Shown here piece by piece: positions 9,634 through 18,102 of a DNA stretch of 64,000 nt (within the stretch, counting starts at the first letter, position 1; each line of letters begins with the position of its first letter). The notes under the pieces were generated by a model, which worked only from the letters and a program-made list of their open reading frames with translations, did no database searches and had not been told where the DNA came from. This stretch comes from Prochlorococcus sp. AG-402-P18. Its GTDB lineage: Bacteria; Cyanobacteriota; Cyanobacteriia; PCC-6307; Cyanobiaceae. Position numbers and translations under genes: made by a program. The stretch spans positions 124,001 to 188,000 of the forward strand of contig QCJC01000001.1 of the NCBI GenBank assembly GCA_003216275.1. Reading direction: 5' to 3'.

Positions 9634-10479
9634 CTGACAGTTATCCGAATCGCTATTGCTGGGGATCTACATGGATCTTGGAGTCAGGATGATATGGAGT
9701 TGCTTTCAGTACTTAAACCTGATGGTGTTTTATTTGTCGGTGATTTGTCAGACGGAGATTTGAGAATTGCAAAGGCCATAAGTAAAATCTCTATTCCAAC
9801 ATCAGTAATACTAGGAAATCATGATAGAGGTCATGACAGATCTGGAGATATTTTAAGAGCCCAATTGGATCTTCTTGGTGAAAAGAATTGTTCGTGGGAT
9901 TTATCTAAATGGAAATTAAATGAGCTCTCAGTTGTTGGCGCCAGACCTTGTAGTGCTGGCGGAGGATTCTTTCTGGCTCCAGAGGTTAAAGAGGTGTATG
10001 GGGAGGTTACGCTTGATGAATCTGTTCTTAGAATTGTTTCTGCAGCCAAGTCAGCCCCTCTAAATCTCCCTTTATTAATACTTGCTCATTCAGGCCCCGT
10101 TGGACTTGGCTCAGAGTCTTCTAGCCCTTGTGGAAGAGATTGGAAATTACCATCAATGGATTGGGGCGATAAAGATCTTGGTATTGCAATCGATCAAATT
10201 CGTAAATTTAGGATTCCTGAATTAGTTGTTTTTGGTCATACACACCATCAATTAAGAATTGGTGGAAATCGTACTAGAAAAACTTTTGCAAAAGACCTAT
10301 GGGGAACTTCATATTTAAATGCAGCTTGTGTACCAAGAAGAGGTATTGATTCTGCTGGTGAGAATTTATGTCATTTGTCTTGGGTTGAGTTTTCTAGCGG
10401 TAAACTTACTCATGCTTCGCATAGATGGTTTCGTAATGATGCATCTATTGCATATAAAGAGATATTGTTAAATAGATAG
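9634..10479 (+). CDS. Calcineurin-like metallophosphoesterase, probably non-canonical start
   Basis: Metal-dependent phosphoesterase of unknown substrate, of a kind conserved in cyanobacteria. Motifs in order: GDLHGSW, VGDLSDGD, LGNHDRGHDR, AHSGPVG and FGHTHHQLR, which together form the dinuclear metal site. The first motif lies upstream of the first ATG (base 9694), so the true start must be earlier. The only plausible codon after the in-frame stop is a CTG at 9634 (LTVIRIAIAGDLHG). The gene diverges from nadA with about 54 bases between the two inferred starts. Confidence 0.85.
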   Translation: MTVIRIAIAGDLHGSWSQDDMELLSVLKPDGVLFVGDLSDGDLRIAKAISKISIPTSVILGNHDRGHDRSGDILRAQLDLLGEKNCSWDLSKWKLNELSVVGARPCSAGGGFFLAPEVKEVYGEVTLDESVLRIVSAAKSAPLNLPLLILAHSGPVGLGSESSSPCGRDWKLPSMDWGDKDLGIAIDQIRKFRIPELVVFGHTHHQLRIGGNRTRKTFAKDLWGTSYLNAACVPRRGIDSAGENLCHLSWVEFSSGKLTHASHRWFRNDASIAYKEILLNR

Positions 10480-10495
10480 ATTAAATCTATTTTTA
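10476..10495 (+). terminator. Possible Rho-independent terminator of the phosphoesterase gene
   Basis: A 6-bp stem ATAGAT/ATCTAT with a TAA loop is followed by five T. It begins inside the stop codon region of the metallophosphoesterase. The stem is all weak pairs but one, so activity is uncertain. It could also serve the convergent psb32 gene. Confidence 0.4.
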
Positions 10496-10525
10496 ATAAT
10501 CTAGATGATTAAAAAGTTATTAGTT

Positions 10526-11329
10526 TTAATTTTGTTTATCTAAATCAGGATCCTTAAATTTTCTTTCTGCAATTAAATAGGCACCTAAAGCAGATCCTAT
10601 AAACCCTAAGATGTTTCTCATTAGAGGTAAAATATCACTAGTTCTCGTTATCACAGGAGCGATACCGAAAATTCCAAATAACATTACCCATAGAGGTGAT
10701 AACAGTAATAGCCATCCTATAGAAAAGAATTCATTACTTTTTCTTGGAGAAGCTGCGAATCCTGCAATAATTCCTCCTAATAAAGAGGTGAATAATGTCC
10801 ATTGCCATTGTTCCTTTGGCAATCCTGGAACAACTTCACAACCTCCGCGATCTAAACAGGTCTCTACAGCTTTTATTGAAGCTAAAATGGAACCATCCTC
10901 TCCGTTATCTCTTACATAAAATTGATTACCGAATCTTGTTTGTAATTCCACCCAAAAGATTCTTGGCATTAGGGCAAAATATGCATCTCCCACATTAAAA
11001 CTAAGTAAGTTCCCGCCTCTAGGATCTGCAATAATGAGTAAACTTGTTTCATCAAGATTCCAGTAATCTTTAACAGCCAAACCAGGTGTCTTTTCATATT
11101 GAGACAAGACTCTTATTTTCCAACCAGTTTCTTTTTCATAGGAATTAAGTGAAGTCTCCAAATCTAATCTTTGTTTCTCACTCAGAGTCTTTGCAAGATC
11201 AATTATGGGTGTTTGTTCTTTGGGTAGTAGATCAGGATTATCGTAAGCCAAAGCACTTCCTTCCATGAAAAGCATTGTTATTAAGCCTAGAAAAAAGATT
11301 ATGGTTTTTTTTAGTGTTTTTTTGAGCAT
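10526..11329 (-). CDS. psb32: TPM-domain protein, Psb32-like
   Basis: Thylakoid or membrane-anchored TPM-domain protein like cyanobacterial Psb32, linked to photosystem II repair. I chose the start at MLKKTLKKTIIFF, which gives a signal/anchor sequence; a longer frame exists upstream but overlaps the divergent methyltransferase gene. The TPM domain covers about residues 35-165 (LLPKEQTPIIDLAKTLS, then LLIIADPRGGN). Two or three hydrophobic segments follow (LFTSLLGGIIAGFAA, WLLLLSPLWVMLFGIFG, NILGFIGSALGAYLIA). Cysteines in ETCLDRGGCEV could form a disulfide. Confidence 0.83.
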   Translation of the reverse strand: MLKKTLKKTIIFFLGLITMLFMEGSALAYDNPDLLPKEQTPIIDLAKTLSEKQRLDLETSLNSYEKETGWKIRVLSQYEKTPGLAVKDYWNLDETSLLIIADPRGGNLLSFNVGDAYFALMPRIFWVELQTRFGNQFYVRDNGEDGSILASIKAVETCLDRGGCEVVPGLPKEQWQWTLFTSLLGGIIAGFAASPRKSNEFFSIGWLLLLSPLWVMLFGIFGIAPVITRTSDILPLMRNILGFIGSALGAYLIAERKFKDPDLDKQN

Positions 11330-11358
11330 GTCCTTGTTTTTCTTTAAATATATTCTCC

Positions 11359-12567
11359 ATGATGATTGATTCGAATGCGAGATGTCCTGAATGGTTAATT
11401 GGTCGTATTCGTGCCAGCGGCGGTTCAATCAGTTTTTACCAATTTATGGATCTAGTTTTAAATGATCCTCAAAATGGATTTTATTCAACTGGCAGATTAA
11501 AAATTGGCAAGGATGGAGATTTCTGTACCTCACCCGCTTTAACAAAAGATTTTGCAGGCCTATTAGCGATTCAAGTTGTTGAATGGTTCATTAATCTAGA
11601 AAAAAAAATAGGAGTCAATTCTGAATTTCTCTCATTAATAGAAATTGGACCTGGAGAAGGAACTTTATCGAGAGATTTAATAAACAGTATTTTTGAAATA
11701 GAACCATCTTTAATCAGAAGAATTGAGCTTGTTCTAGTTGAGCCAAATAAAGGGATGAGGCTACGGCAAGAAAAAGTTGTTAAAAGCTTAAAGGGCGTTA
11801 AATTGCGCTGGAGTAATCTTGATGAACTTTCTATAAATCCCATAACGGGGATAGTGATAGCTAATGAGGCGCTAGACGCATTCCCGGTAGAAAGATTGGT
11901 TTTTCGAACGGATAAAGTTTTTAGGCAAGGTGTCTCTTTAGAGAGAAAGAATGATGGCTATTATTTAAAGTTCGTTGATTTAAAAATTACTCCCTCAATA
12001 AGCAGATTTTTAAAAGATGCTGAAACTCTTTTGAAGATAGATTTTCCGCCAAAGGATATTTGTAATGGATGGGTTACTGAATGGCATTGTGATATAGAAC
12101 CTTGGTTTGAGAAACTATCCAAGATTTTAATTAACGGCACTCTATTAGTAGTAGACTATGCGTTGGAGTCTAGGCGGTATTACAACAAAACGAGAGAGAC
12201 AGGAACGCTTATGTCTTATCGAAATCAAGAGGCAAGTTCTAATATTCTAAGAAATGCAGGGTTCTGCGATTTGACATCGCATTTATGTATCGAATCAACA
12301 ATTACCTATGCAATAAAAAATGGATGGAGATTTCTTGGCGAGACAAGACAGGGACAAGCATTGTTGGCACTAGGACTTTCTGAACTTCTTTACTCCCTTA
12401 GTAAATCATCCAAATCTGATCTTTCAGTAGCATTAGCTCGTAGAGAATCTTTATTAAGACTTGTTGACCCTATGGGACTGGGAGAATTTAGGTGGTTGGC
12501 TTTCCAAAAAACTAATTATGTTGATTTAAACTTAAGAAGTCGCTTTCTTGAAGAGCCAATCAGTTGA
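11359..12567 (+). CDS. MidA/NDUFAF7-type SAM-dependent methyltransferase
   Basis: Class I methyltransferase of the COG1565 (DUF185) family; the eukaryotic relative NDUFAF7/MidA methylates an arginine of complex I. Features: YQFMDLVLNDPQNGFYSTGRLKIG at the N-terminus, GDFCTSPAL, the SAM motif LIEIGPGEGTLSRD, then VIANEALDAFPVERL and GTLLVVDYALESRRYY. Length 402 is normal. A possible role in NDH-1 assembly is by analogy only. It diverges from psb32 with 29 bases between starts, and its end overlaps aroB by 8 bases. Confidence 0.88.
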   Translation: MMIDSNARCPEWLIGRIRASGGSISFYQFMDLVLNDPQNGFYSTGRLKIGKDGDFCTSPALTKDFAGLLAIQVVEWFINLEKKIGVNSEFLSLIEIGPGEGTLSRDLINSIFEIEPSLIRRIELVLVEPNKGMRLRQEKVVKSLKGVKLRWSNLDELSINPITGIVIANEALDAFPVERLVFRTDKVFRQGVSLERKNDGYYLKFVDLKITPSISRFLKDAETLLKIDFPPKDICNGWVTEWHCDIEPWFEKLSKILINGTLLVVDYALESRRYYNKTRETGTLMSYRNQEASSNILRNAGFCDLTSHLCIESTITYAIKNGWRFLGETRQGQALLALGLSELLYSLSKSSKSDLSVALARRESLLRLVDPMGLGEFRWLAFQKTNYVDLNLRSRFLEEPIS

Positions 12568-13666
12568 GCCTATGTAGGCATTCTTTGATTTCTTTGTTGG
12601 AAATATCAGTGAATATTTTTACATCTCCAATTTTAGTAGGCATAATAAAAGTTACTTTGCCATCCTTTACTTTCTTATCTCCTTGAAGTGAGTTAATTAC
12701 ATTATTTATCTCTAGTTTAGGCCATATAGATGGTAGACCGGCTTTCTCGATTAATTTCTTTTGCCTCTTAGCCTCTGTATCTTTCCATAAACCTCTTTGA
12801 ACTGCGAGCTGTCCTACTGCCACCATTCCCATAGCGACAGCTTCTCCATGTAGCCATTTACCATAGCCACAAAGATTTTCTATTACATGACCAAAAGTAT
12901 GGCCATAATTTAAGAATGCTCTAATACCTTTTTCTTTCTCATCTTCCATAACTATTTTTGCTTTTGATATTGCAGAACGCTTAATGATTTCTAGTAATAA
13001 CTTTTTTTCTATTTTTGATAGGTCAGTAATGAAATCTTGACTTTCTAGGAGTTCAAATAATTCCAAGTCTGATATGACACTATATTTTATTACTTCAGCC
13101 ATTCCTGCTTGGAACTCTCTTTGTGGGAGTGAAAATAAGGTTTGAGGATCTATTAAAACTAATTTGGGTTGATGAAATGCGCCAATTAAATTCTTACCTT
13201 TGGAATGATTGATTCCAGTTTTCCCCCCAATAGACGCATCTACCATTGCTAGTAGTGTCGTTGGGATTTGAACCACATTAATGCCACGTAACCATGTAGC
13301 AGCGGCAAATCCAGTCATATCACCAATAACTCCTCCTCCAAGAGCAATCATCAAAGAACCTCTCTCTAATCTCGCGTCATAGGCTGCATCGTGAATTCTA
13401 TTTATAGAAGATTGATTTTTTTGTTCTTCACCAGCTTTTAATATTAGAAGCGTTGGATTGAATTTATTCCCAATAAGACTTTTCATTACTCTATCTCCAT
13501 AATAATCGGAGACATCCTTGTTTGTTACGACTAAAATCTTTAACCCTTTTTTAAAGCCAATTTTATTTAGCTCATCTCCAATGGAGTCAATACTCCTATC
13601 ACCTATCACTATCTCGTGAGCATTGCTTTTCAATGAGACTTGAATACGGAAATTGTCTTTATTCAC
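12560..13666 (-). CDS. aroB: 3-dehydroquinate synthase
   Basis: Second step of the shikimate pathway, converting DAHP to 3-dehydroquinate with NAD and a divalent metal. Conserved blocks: LKAGEEQKN, MIALGGGVIGDMTGFAAAT, VQIPTTLLAMVDASIGGKTGIN, LIGAFHQP, FQAGMAEVIKY, LNYGHTFGHVIE and LHGEAVAMGM; metal ligands Glu, His and His are in these. Length 368 matches bacterial AroB. It is divergent from purK across a 274-base AT-rich gap. Confidence 0.97.
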   Translation of the reverse strand: MNKDNFRIQVSLKSNAHEIVIGDRSIDSIGDELNKIGFKKGLKILVVTNKDVSDYYGDRVMKSLIGNKFNPTLLILKAGEEQKNQSSINRIHDAAYDARLERGSLMIALGGGVIGDMTGFAAATWLRGINVVQIPTTLLAMVDASIGGKTGINHSKGKNLIGAFHQPKLVLIDPQTLFSLPQREFQAGMAEVIKYSVISDLELFELLESQDFITDLSKIEKKLLLEIIKRSAISKAKIVMEDEKEKGIRAFLNYGHTFGHVIENLCGYGKWLHGEAVAMGMVAVGQLAVQRGLWKDTEAKRQKKLIEKAGLPSIWPKLEINNVINSLQGDKKVKDGKVTFIMPTKIGDVKIFTDISNKEIKECLHRLN

Positions 13667-13940
13667 AATTATGAAAATGTAAAAGAGTACCTAATTTGTT
13701 AGGTTATTAAAATATGAAACTAGGTAAATGACTTGCTATCATGTACCTTTAATCAATGATATATGGTCAATAGCTATATATAATTATTTATAGATCATAA
13801 TAATCACATAGTGGAATAATCTTTTGGTTGTGTATAAATCAATTTTTTTTTAAAATAAATTTTTTATAAGTTCTAATTTGTTTCTAGAGTTTTATCTGTG
13901 CTGACTACGAACAACGTACTAAAAATGAGGATTTGAACCC
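13667..13940. other. Divergent aroB-purK intergenic region
   Basis: AT-rich stretch that must hold the divergent promoters for aroB and purK. I see no convincing open frame. Several TATAAT-like hexamers occur (for example in the TATATAATTATTTATAG stretch), too many to pick one. Near its right end GATTTGAACCCATG precedes the purK start. Confidence 0.4.
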
Positions 13941-15086
13941 ATGATTGGTGTAGTAGGTGGGGGACAGCTTGCGATGATGCTTGTCGAGGCTGGCAAAAAA
14001 AGAGATATTGATGTCGTAGTTCAGACAGCAGCTAGGACTGATCCCGCTGCGAAAAAAACCAAACAAGTTATTTTGTCAGAACCAACGAATCCTGATGGGA
14101 CAAAGCTACTAGCTGAAAAGTGTAATTCAATAACATTTGAGAACGAATGGGTTGATATCACAAGTTTACTTTCTCTTCAAAATGATGGAATTTCATTCTT
14201 CCCTAAACTTGAATCTATTCTTCCATTACTAAATAAAATTTCTCAAAGAGAGTTGTTAAACAAGCTTGACATACCTTGCCCTGATTGGATCTCTATCCCT
14301 TTGAAAAACAGATCGAAATTTGAACTTCCCGAAGGATGGACTTATCCTCTGATGGCAAAGGCTGCTACAGGTGGATATGATGGTAAAGGTACAAAAATTA
14401 TAAAAAACTCAAAACAATTAAAAGAATTGCTTGAAATTAAGACCGAAGAGCAATGGATGTTGGAAAAATGGATTTCATTTGAAAAAGAATTATCAATTGT
14501 CTCTAGCAGAGATTCTAAAGGGATAATTCGATGTTTACCAATAGCAGAAACATACCAGTTTAAGCAGGTATGTGATTGGGTCTTGGTTCCTGCTGATGTT
14601 AATCATTCTGTTGGTCTAATGGTGAAAAACATAGCTTCCTCTTTGTTGGCTGAGTTGGACTACGTGGGTGTTATTGCGATTGAATTTTTTTATGGCATGG
14701 ATGGATTACTTGTTAACGAAATTGCTCCAAGAACTCATAATTCGGGACATTTCTCAATAGATGCTTGTAGCAGCAGTCAATTTGATCAACAAATTTGTAT
14801 CTCTTCTGGCATTAATGTACCAATGCCCAAAATGCTTGCTGATGGTGCCTTGATGGTTAATTTACTTGGCTTATCAAGGAACTATCCAATTACACTTACA
14901 AAAAGATTGGAAGATTTAAGAAACATCCCTGGCTTAAATCTACATTGGTATGGAAAAGAAGATGAAAAGAAGGGAAGAAAACTTGGACACGTTACTTATT
15001 TGTTAACTGAAAAAGATTTTCTTTCTCGAAAAGAAGAAGCAATGAAGATTTTAGACACAATACGATCAATTTGGCCTACTACTTGA
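13941..15086 (+). CDS. purK: 5-(carboxyamino)imidazole ribonucleotide synthase
   Basis: ATP-grasp enzyme of purine biosynthesis: AIR plus bicarbonate and ATP gives N5-CAIR. The start MIGVVGGGQLAMMLVEAG is the usual PurK N-terminus; MAKAATGGYDGKGTK is the ATP-binding loop and VNEIAPRTHNSGHFSIDAC is the diagnostic C-terminal motif. Length 381 is normal. The 6S RNA gene follows about 25 bases after the stop on the same strand, an arrangement known from other cyanobacteria, so the RNA may partly arise from a purK-6S transcript. Confidence 0.96.
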   Translation: MIGVVGGGQLAMMLVEAGKKRDIDVVVQTAARTDPAAKKTKQVILSEPTNPDGTKLLAEKCNSITFENEWVDITSLLSLQNDGISFFPKLESILPLLNKISQRELLNKLDIPCPDWISIPLKNRSKFELPEGWTYPLMAKAATGGYDGKGTKIIKNSKQLKELLEIKTEEQWMLEKWISFEKELSIVSSRDSKGIIRCLPIAETYQFKQVCDWVLVPADVNHSVGLMVKNIASSLLAELDYVGVIAIEFFYGMDGLLVNEIAPRTHNSGHFSIDACSSSQFDQQICISSGINVPMPKMLADGALMVNLLGLSRNYPITLTKRLEDLRNIPGLNLHWYGKEDEKKGRKLGHVTYLLTEKDFLSRKEEAMKILDTIRSIWPTT

Positions 15087-15109
15087 GGGGATTTGGTTTA
15101 GATTAGATT

Positions 15110-15292
15110 GTAGTACTACCTTGTTGGTAAAGGCCTTCTCAAGTGCTCTGATCTGACTCTCTTTCGATTTGGGGAGACTGTCGTGAAAGTAACGTATACC
15201 AGCGTTTTGCTGGAAACGAAGCTTCACTTTGAATCCCCCTCTGGTTCTTCCAGGTCGATGCTTCTTGGGTCTTACGGCAAGGCGGTACAAAT
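15110..15292 (+). ncRNA. ssaA: 6S RNA (RNA polymerase-binding regulator)
   Basis: Long, mostly self-paired RNA of about 183 nucleotides with GC content clearly above its surroundings. The ends pair: GTACTACCTTGTTGGTAA at the 5' side with TTACGGCAAGGCGGTAC at the 3' side, allowing G-U pairs. Inside, GGGGA pairs with TCCCC, GTGAA with TTCAC, and the apex is CCAGC-GTTTT-GCTGG. A long rod with an internal bubble is the 6S fold that mimics an open promoter and binds the housekeeping RNA polymerase. Position just after purK matches cyanobacterial 6S loci. Exact ends are approximate. Confidence 0.82.
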
Positions 15293-15379
15293 ATTTATAA
15301 AGAATAAAGTGGATTTTATTTGTTATTGCCTCCGTCTAATTTAATTGATATTTTCTCTTTCTGATTAGTTCGGGCTCAT

Positions 15380-15727
15380 TCAGTTCAATCTTCTAGATTG
15401 GGCATTTTTTCTAATTAGCTCATGGTCATCTCTTGCTCTTTTATCGAGGAAGGCTATATCTTTTCTGGCTTTTTGATCAATCTTTTGAATATCCTTTCTT
15501 GCTCTTTGGTCTAAAAGAGCTATATCTTTTCTTGCTCTTTGATCAATATTCTCAAGATCAGCCCTGGCTCTTTGATCAGCATTCTCAATATCTATTTTTG
15601 CTCTTTCTACCATGCTAGTCATAGAGTCGATCATCATTGACAACGCTGCAGGAACCTCCCTGTCTTCTGGTGGGAGAGGAACTTGATTATTAAGACTAAT
15701 ACTGGGGTTTGCTCTATTCGAGGCCAT
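15380..15727 (-). CDS. Small protein with tandem 11-residue helical repeats
   Basis: Unrecognised 115-residue protein. The first ~45 residues are a low-complexity head containing PLPPEDREVPAALSMMIDSM. From about residue 45 to 105 it is built of about five copies of an 11-residue unit with consensus DQRARKDIxxx (for example DQRARADLENI, DQRARKDIALL, DQKARKDIAFL). Charged and hydrophobic positions recur every 11 residues, as in right-handed coiled coils. The DNA repeats too, with CTCTTTGATCAAT-like 33-base units. It faces the 6S RNA. Function unknown; filament or scaffold is only a guess. Confidence 0.75.
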   Translation of the reverse strand: MASNRANPSISLNNQVPLPPEDREVPAALSMMIDSMTSMVERAKIDIENADQRARADLENIDQRARKDIALLDQRARKDIQKIDQKARKDIAFLDKRARDDHELIRKNAQSRRLN

Positions 15728-16166
15728 GGTTGTATTAAATAGGCTTGGGAAAATCAGAAGCTATTTTCTTGACATTTGTATTATCTCCTTTTCTTGAACC
15801 TAATAAATAAAAATCTGATGAAGAAAAACGAGATGTAATAGTCTTTACTTTTTATAGTGAAGAATTAGGTGGCTTTCCCTTCAGAACCCTAATTCTTAGA
15901 TGGATTTTTAGGCGAGATAGTAAATTTACAGACAAAAACTTTAGATAGAAGAACCAAAAGATGAAAAAGCTATCAAGAAAATTTTTATCTTTATTAAAGT
16001 ATTAAATTAATGAACTCATTAATTTTCCAGAAAGAATAACATTTCTAATCAATTAAATTGAGGATCTAAAATTAATTAATTGCTTTGATATTTGAACACA
16101 TTAAGTACTATGTCTTAATTTTCTTGTTAATATATTTTAGTAAGGAATTTTAATTAACTATTTATA
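15728..16166. other. Gene-free AT-rich gap with one stem-loop
   Basis: No frame longer than about 15 codons looks coding. The only structure I see is the inverted repeat listed separately. Confidence 0.4.
15860..15897. repeat. 10-bp inverted repeat / stem-loop
   Basis: AAGAATTAGG and CCTAATTCTT form a perfect 10-bp stem around an 18-base loop rich in C and T. No T-run follows on either strand, so it is not a clear terminator. It could be a processing site, a small RNA element or a binding site. Confidence 0.45.
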
Positions 16167-16385
16167 CTAATTATTTTTAGGATATAATCTTGCGATCCTT
16201 TCCATCTGCTGAGCCTTTTCTAGCTTTTTTCTTTTTTTGTCTTTGTATGACTCATCATCATCAGTTAACTTAAAAAAGACAAAAAAGAACATTGCGCCTG
16301 TGAAAATCAATCCTATAAAAAGAATCCAAAAGCCAATCAATCCAGTTGGTGAAAAATAGTCTAGATTAAACGTGGCAATCATCAT
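16167..16385 (-). CDS. Small single-span membrane protein
   Basis: Unrecognised protein of 72 residues (71 if the second ATG is used). One strong hydrophobic segment (about residues 15-38, ending MFFFVFFKL) is followed by an acidic DDDES patch and a highly basic tail (KDKKRKKLEKAQQ). The pattern suggests a membrane protein with a cytosolic charged tail. No SD is obvious. It lies alone in the small-gene region. Confidence 0.65.
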   Translation of the reverse strand: MMIATFNLDYFSPTGLIGFWILFIGLIFTGAMFFFVFFKLTDDDESYKDKKRKKLEKAQQMERIARLYPKNN

Positions 16386-16597
16386 CTTATTGACTTTGAT
16401 AGTTATTCCTAAATGATATCTAGTTTATTAAGAAAATGTCAGAATATTTATATCATAAAAATATACAATGTGATTTTATTATAGGTTCTTTAATTTAGAT
16501 TTGTTTCTAAGCTGTCTTTATTATATTTTTAATGAGGATTTTTACGCATTACTTCTTCTTTTGATATCACTAAAATTTATTTAGTTTAATTTTCAAG

Positions 16598-16732
16598 ATG
16601 GAAGATACTCATAACTATGCAATGAACCTCATCATTCCACTCATGGGTATAGCCCCGCTGCTTATGGTCTTCATTTTGAAAGGAGAAAAGAAAAAAAAAT
16701 CGACAAAAAGTTGGACAAGATCTGTAAATTAA
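16598..16732 (+). CDS. Small hydrophobic peptide, 44 residues
   Basis: Starts MEDTHNYAMNLIIPLMGI, has one hydrophobic stretch (NLIIPLMGIAPLLMVFIL) and a lysine-rich tail (KGEKKKKSTK). That acid-helix-basic layout is typical of small thylakoid or membrane proteins in picocyanobacteria. A convincing terminator lies about 100 bases downstream on the same strand, which supports a transcribed unit here. Function unknown. Confidence 0.55.
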   Translation: MEDTHNYAMNLIIPLMGIAPLLMVFILKGEKKKKSTKSWTRSVN

Positions 16733-16830
16733 AACCAATTAAAATTTTTAGAGAGATTTTCAGAAATACATACTTAACTATAAAAATATGTATGGTATTT
16801 TTTCTGGTATGAAATGTAAATACATTTAGC

Positions 16831-16852
16831 AACCTAACTTTTAGGTTTTTTT
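16831..16852 (+). terminator. Rho-independent terminator
   Basis: A 7-bp perfect stem AACCTAA/TTAGGTT with loop CTT runs straight into a T-run. It is placed to end the transcript of the 44-residue membrane peptide gene. Confidence 0.65.
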
Positions 16853-17119
16853 ATACTTCATTTTGATATAAAATTATCAACTTTGTTCATATAAGTTACG
16901 TTATTGGAAAATTTAGAATTATCGGATCTCAGATGAATTCCAATAATCTCGATTGATACTTCATTGATAATCAGATTGCCACCAATTGTTTTGGAAAGCT
17001 AAACATAGTCGATTTGTTCGGCTTTCCACTCACAGTTTTCATTTTAACTTAGCTATCGTTTATGAAGATTTCTTATTTGAGAAACTTTTAATTTTTCACT
17101 AGATCCTCCTCATCAATCA
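16853..17119. other. Gap without a recognisable gene
   Basis: AT-rich. A weak 7-bp inverted repeat (GGAAAGC at 16993, GCTTTCC at 17021) has a 21-base loop; I cannot tell whether it is functional. No credible frame. Confidence 0.35.
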
Positions 17120-17242
17120 ATGAAAGATACTAAAACTCAGCAGTTTGCCAGATTTTTTATAAAGGATATCAAAAATGAGTCAGCAGAACATAAGGAAGAA
17201 GATTTAATTTTGGAAGACGCAGATTTAATTGCTGCTAAATAA
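17120..17242 (+). CDS. Small acidic protein, 40 residues
   Basis: Reads MKDTKTQQFARFFIKDIKNE then an acidic second half containing HKEEDLILEDADLIAAK. Amphipathic N-terminal helix plus acidic tail looks like a real small protein, and the frame is clean ATG to TAA. No homologue is recognised. Support is only composition, so existence is uncertain. Confidence 0.45.
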   Translation: MKDTKTQQFARFFIKDIKNESAEHKEEDLILEDADLIAAK

Positions 17243-17513
17243 TTAATCTATTTTCAATTTATACACTTAATCGTAAATTCCTATACATATGTTTTTGATA
17301 CTTTAGACCGGAATTTAATCCTATATAAATTTTCTATTATTATAAATATATAAATATAAATATAAATTTTTAATTATTGCATAGCTCGCAATATAATCTT
17401 CTTATTCCTATGTAGCTTATACCTATTAATAAGCAGAAAATAAAAATAATATAAAATTCGAAAAGGAGAAGTCTTGTTTTATGTTATTTGTTATCTAGTT
17501 TGATTTGAGGGAA
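17243..17513. other. AT-rich gap
   Basis: Contains runs such as TATAAATATATAAATATAAATATAAA. No gene seen; probably promoter DNA for the next small gene. Confidence 0.3.
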
Positions 17514-17696
17514 ATGAACAAGCCCATTCAAAGAAAAACCACCTTGAAATGGAGCACCGATGGTGAGTTGTCATCTATTGATATGGCAAGAATTTTAGAA
17601 CTTCTTGCAAATAAAGACTTAACAGAGTGTGTATTAGCTTGTGATGCAAATAATAAATCCCCTGAGATATTATTTCATTTAAAAGATCGTAAATAA
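17514..17696 (+). CDS. Conserved-looking small protein, 60 residues
   Basis: I chose the ATG 5 bases after a GAGG ribosome-binding site (TTTGAGGGAAATG). The product begins MNKPIQRKTTLKWSTDGEL and continues with an alternating strand/helix pattern, IDMARILELLANKDLTECVLACD then ILFHLKDR. It looks like a compact alpha/beta domain. Function not recognised. Confidence 0.65.
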   Translation: MNKPIQRKTTLKWSTDGELSSIDMARILELLANKDLTECVLACDANNKSPEILFHLKDRK

Positions 17697-17780
17697 GTGC
17701 ATTTACCTAAAAAAGTTTTGTTAATTTATCTCGGATATTTCACTTCGAAATAGTATGTTTGGATACCAAACAAGAAAAAT

Positions 17781-17927
17781 ATGAAAACAGCACAAGATAG
17801 ATATTTTGAATGCTTAGAAGTATGTATTGAAGATGAGCAAGGAATGTCTTGCCGTCAAGTATGTGCACCTATTTTAAATGATGATCCTACTGATCATCCT
17901 GTAGTACCCATTAGTAAAAGTATATAA
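17781..17927 (+). CDS. Small protein with paired CX3C motifs, 48 residues
   Basis: Reads MKTAQDRYFECLEVCIEDEQ, then GMSCRQVCAPILNDD and a short proline-valine tail. Cysteines fall at 10, 14, 24 and 28, that is CX3C-X9-CX3C, which would put two disulfides or a metal site between two antiparallel helices. ATG is preceded by an A-rich stretch without a strong SD. I do not recognise a family. Confidence 0.55.
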   Translation: MKTAQDRYFECLEVCIEDEQGMSCRQVCAPILNDDPTDHPVVPISKSI

Positions 17928-18102
17928 AGATGAAGATTCATATTTTTTTCTTGTCTAAAATCGTATTTTTTACTTATAAATGAGTTTGGAAATCAATAAT
18001 TAGATTGAAATAAACTATTGATAGATAGAGGGTCAGTTTTTCGATTGGAAACAATATATCAATAATTTTTTTGTTAAGATATTTACTTAATTATTTTCTA
18101 AC

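Noticed and set aside
13925-13945. tRNA-like GGGTTCAAATCC on the minus strand at the purK start
   Set aside because: No matching T stem, and no acceptor, anticodon or D arm around it; it overlaps the purK start codon.
15066-15290. 74-codon TTG-start frame on the minus strand over the 6S RNA
   Set aside because: It lies antisense to a stretch with strong RNA pairing. Its GC-rich codons fit a structured RNA, not the local coding bias. It also overlaps the purK end.
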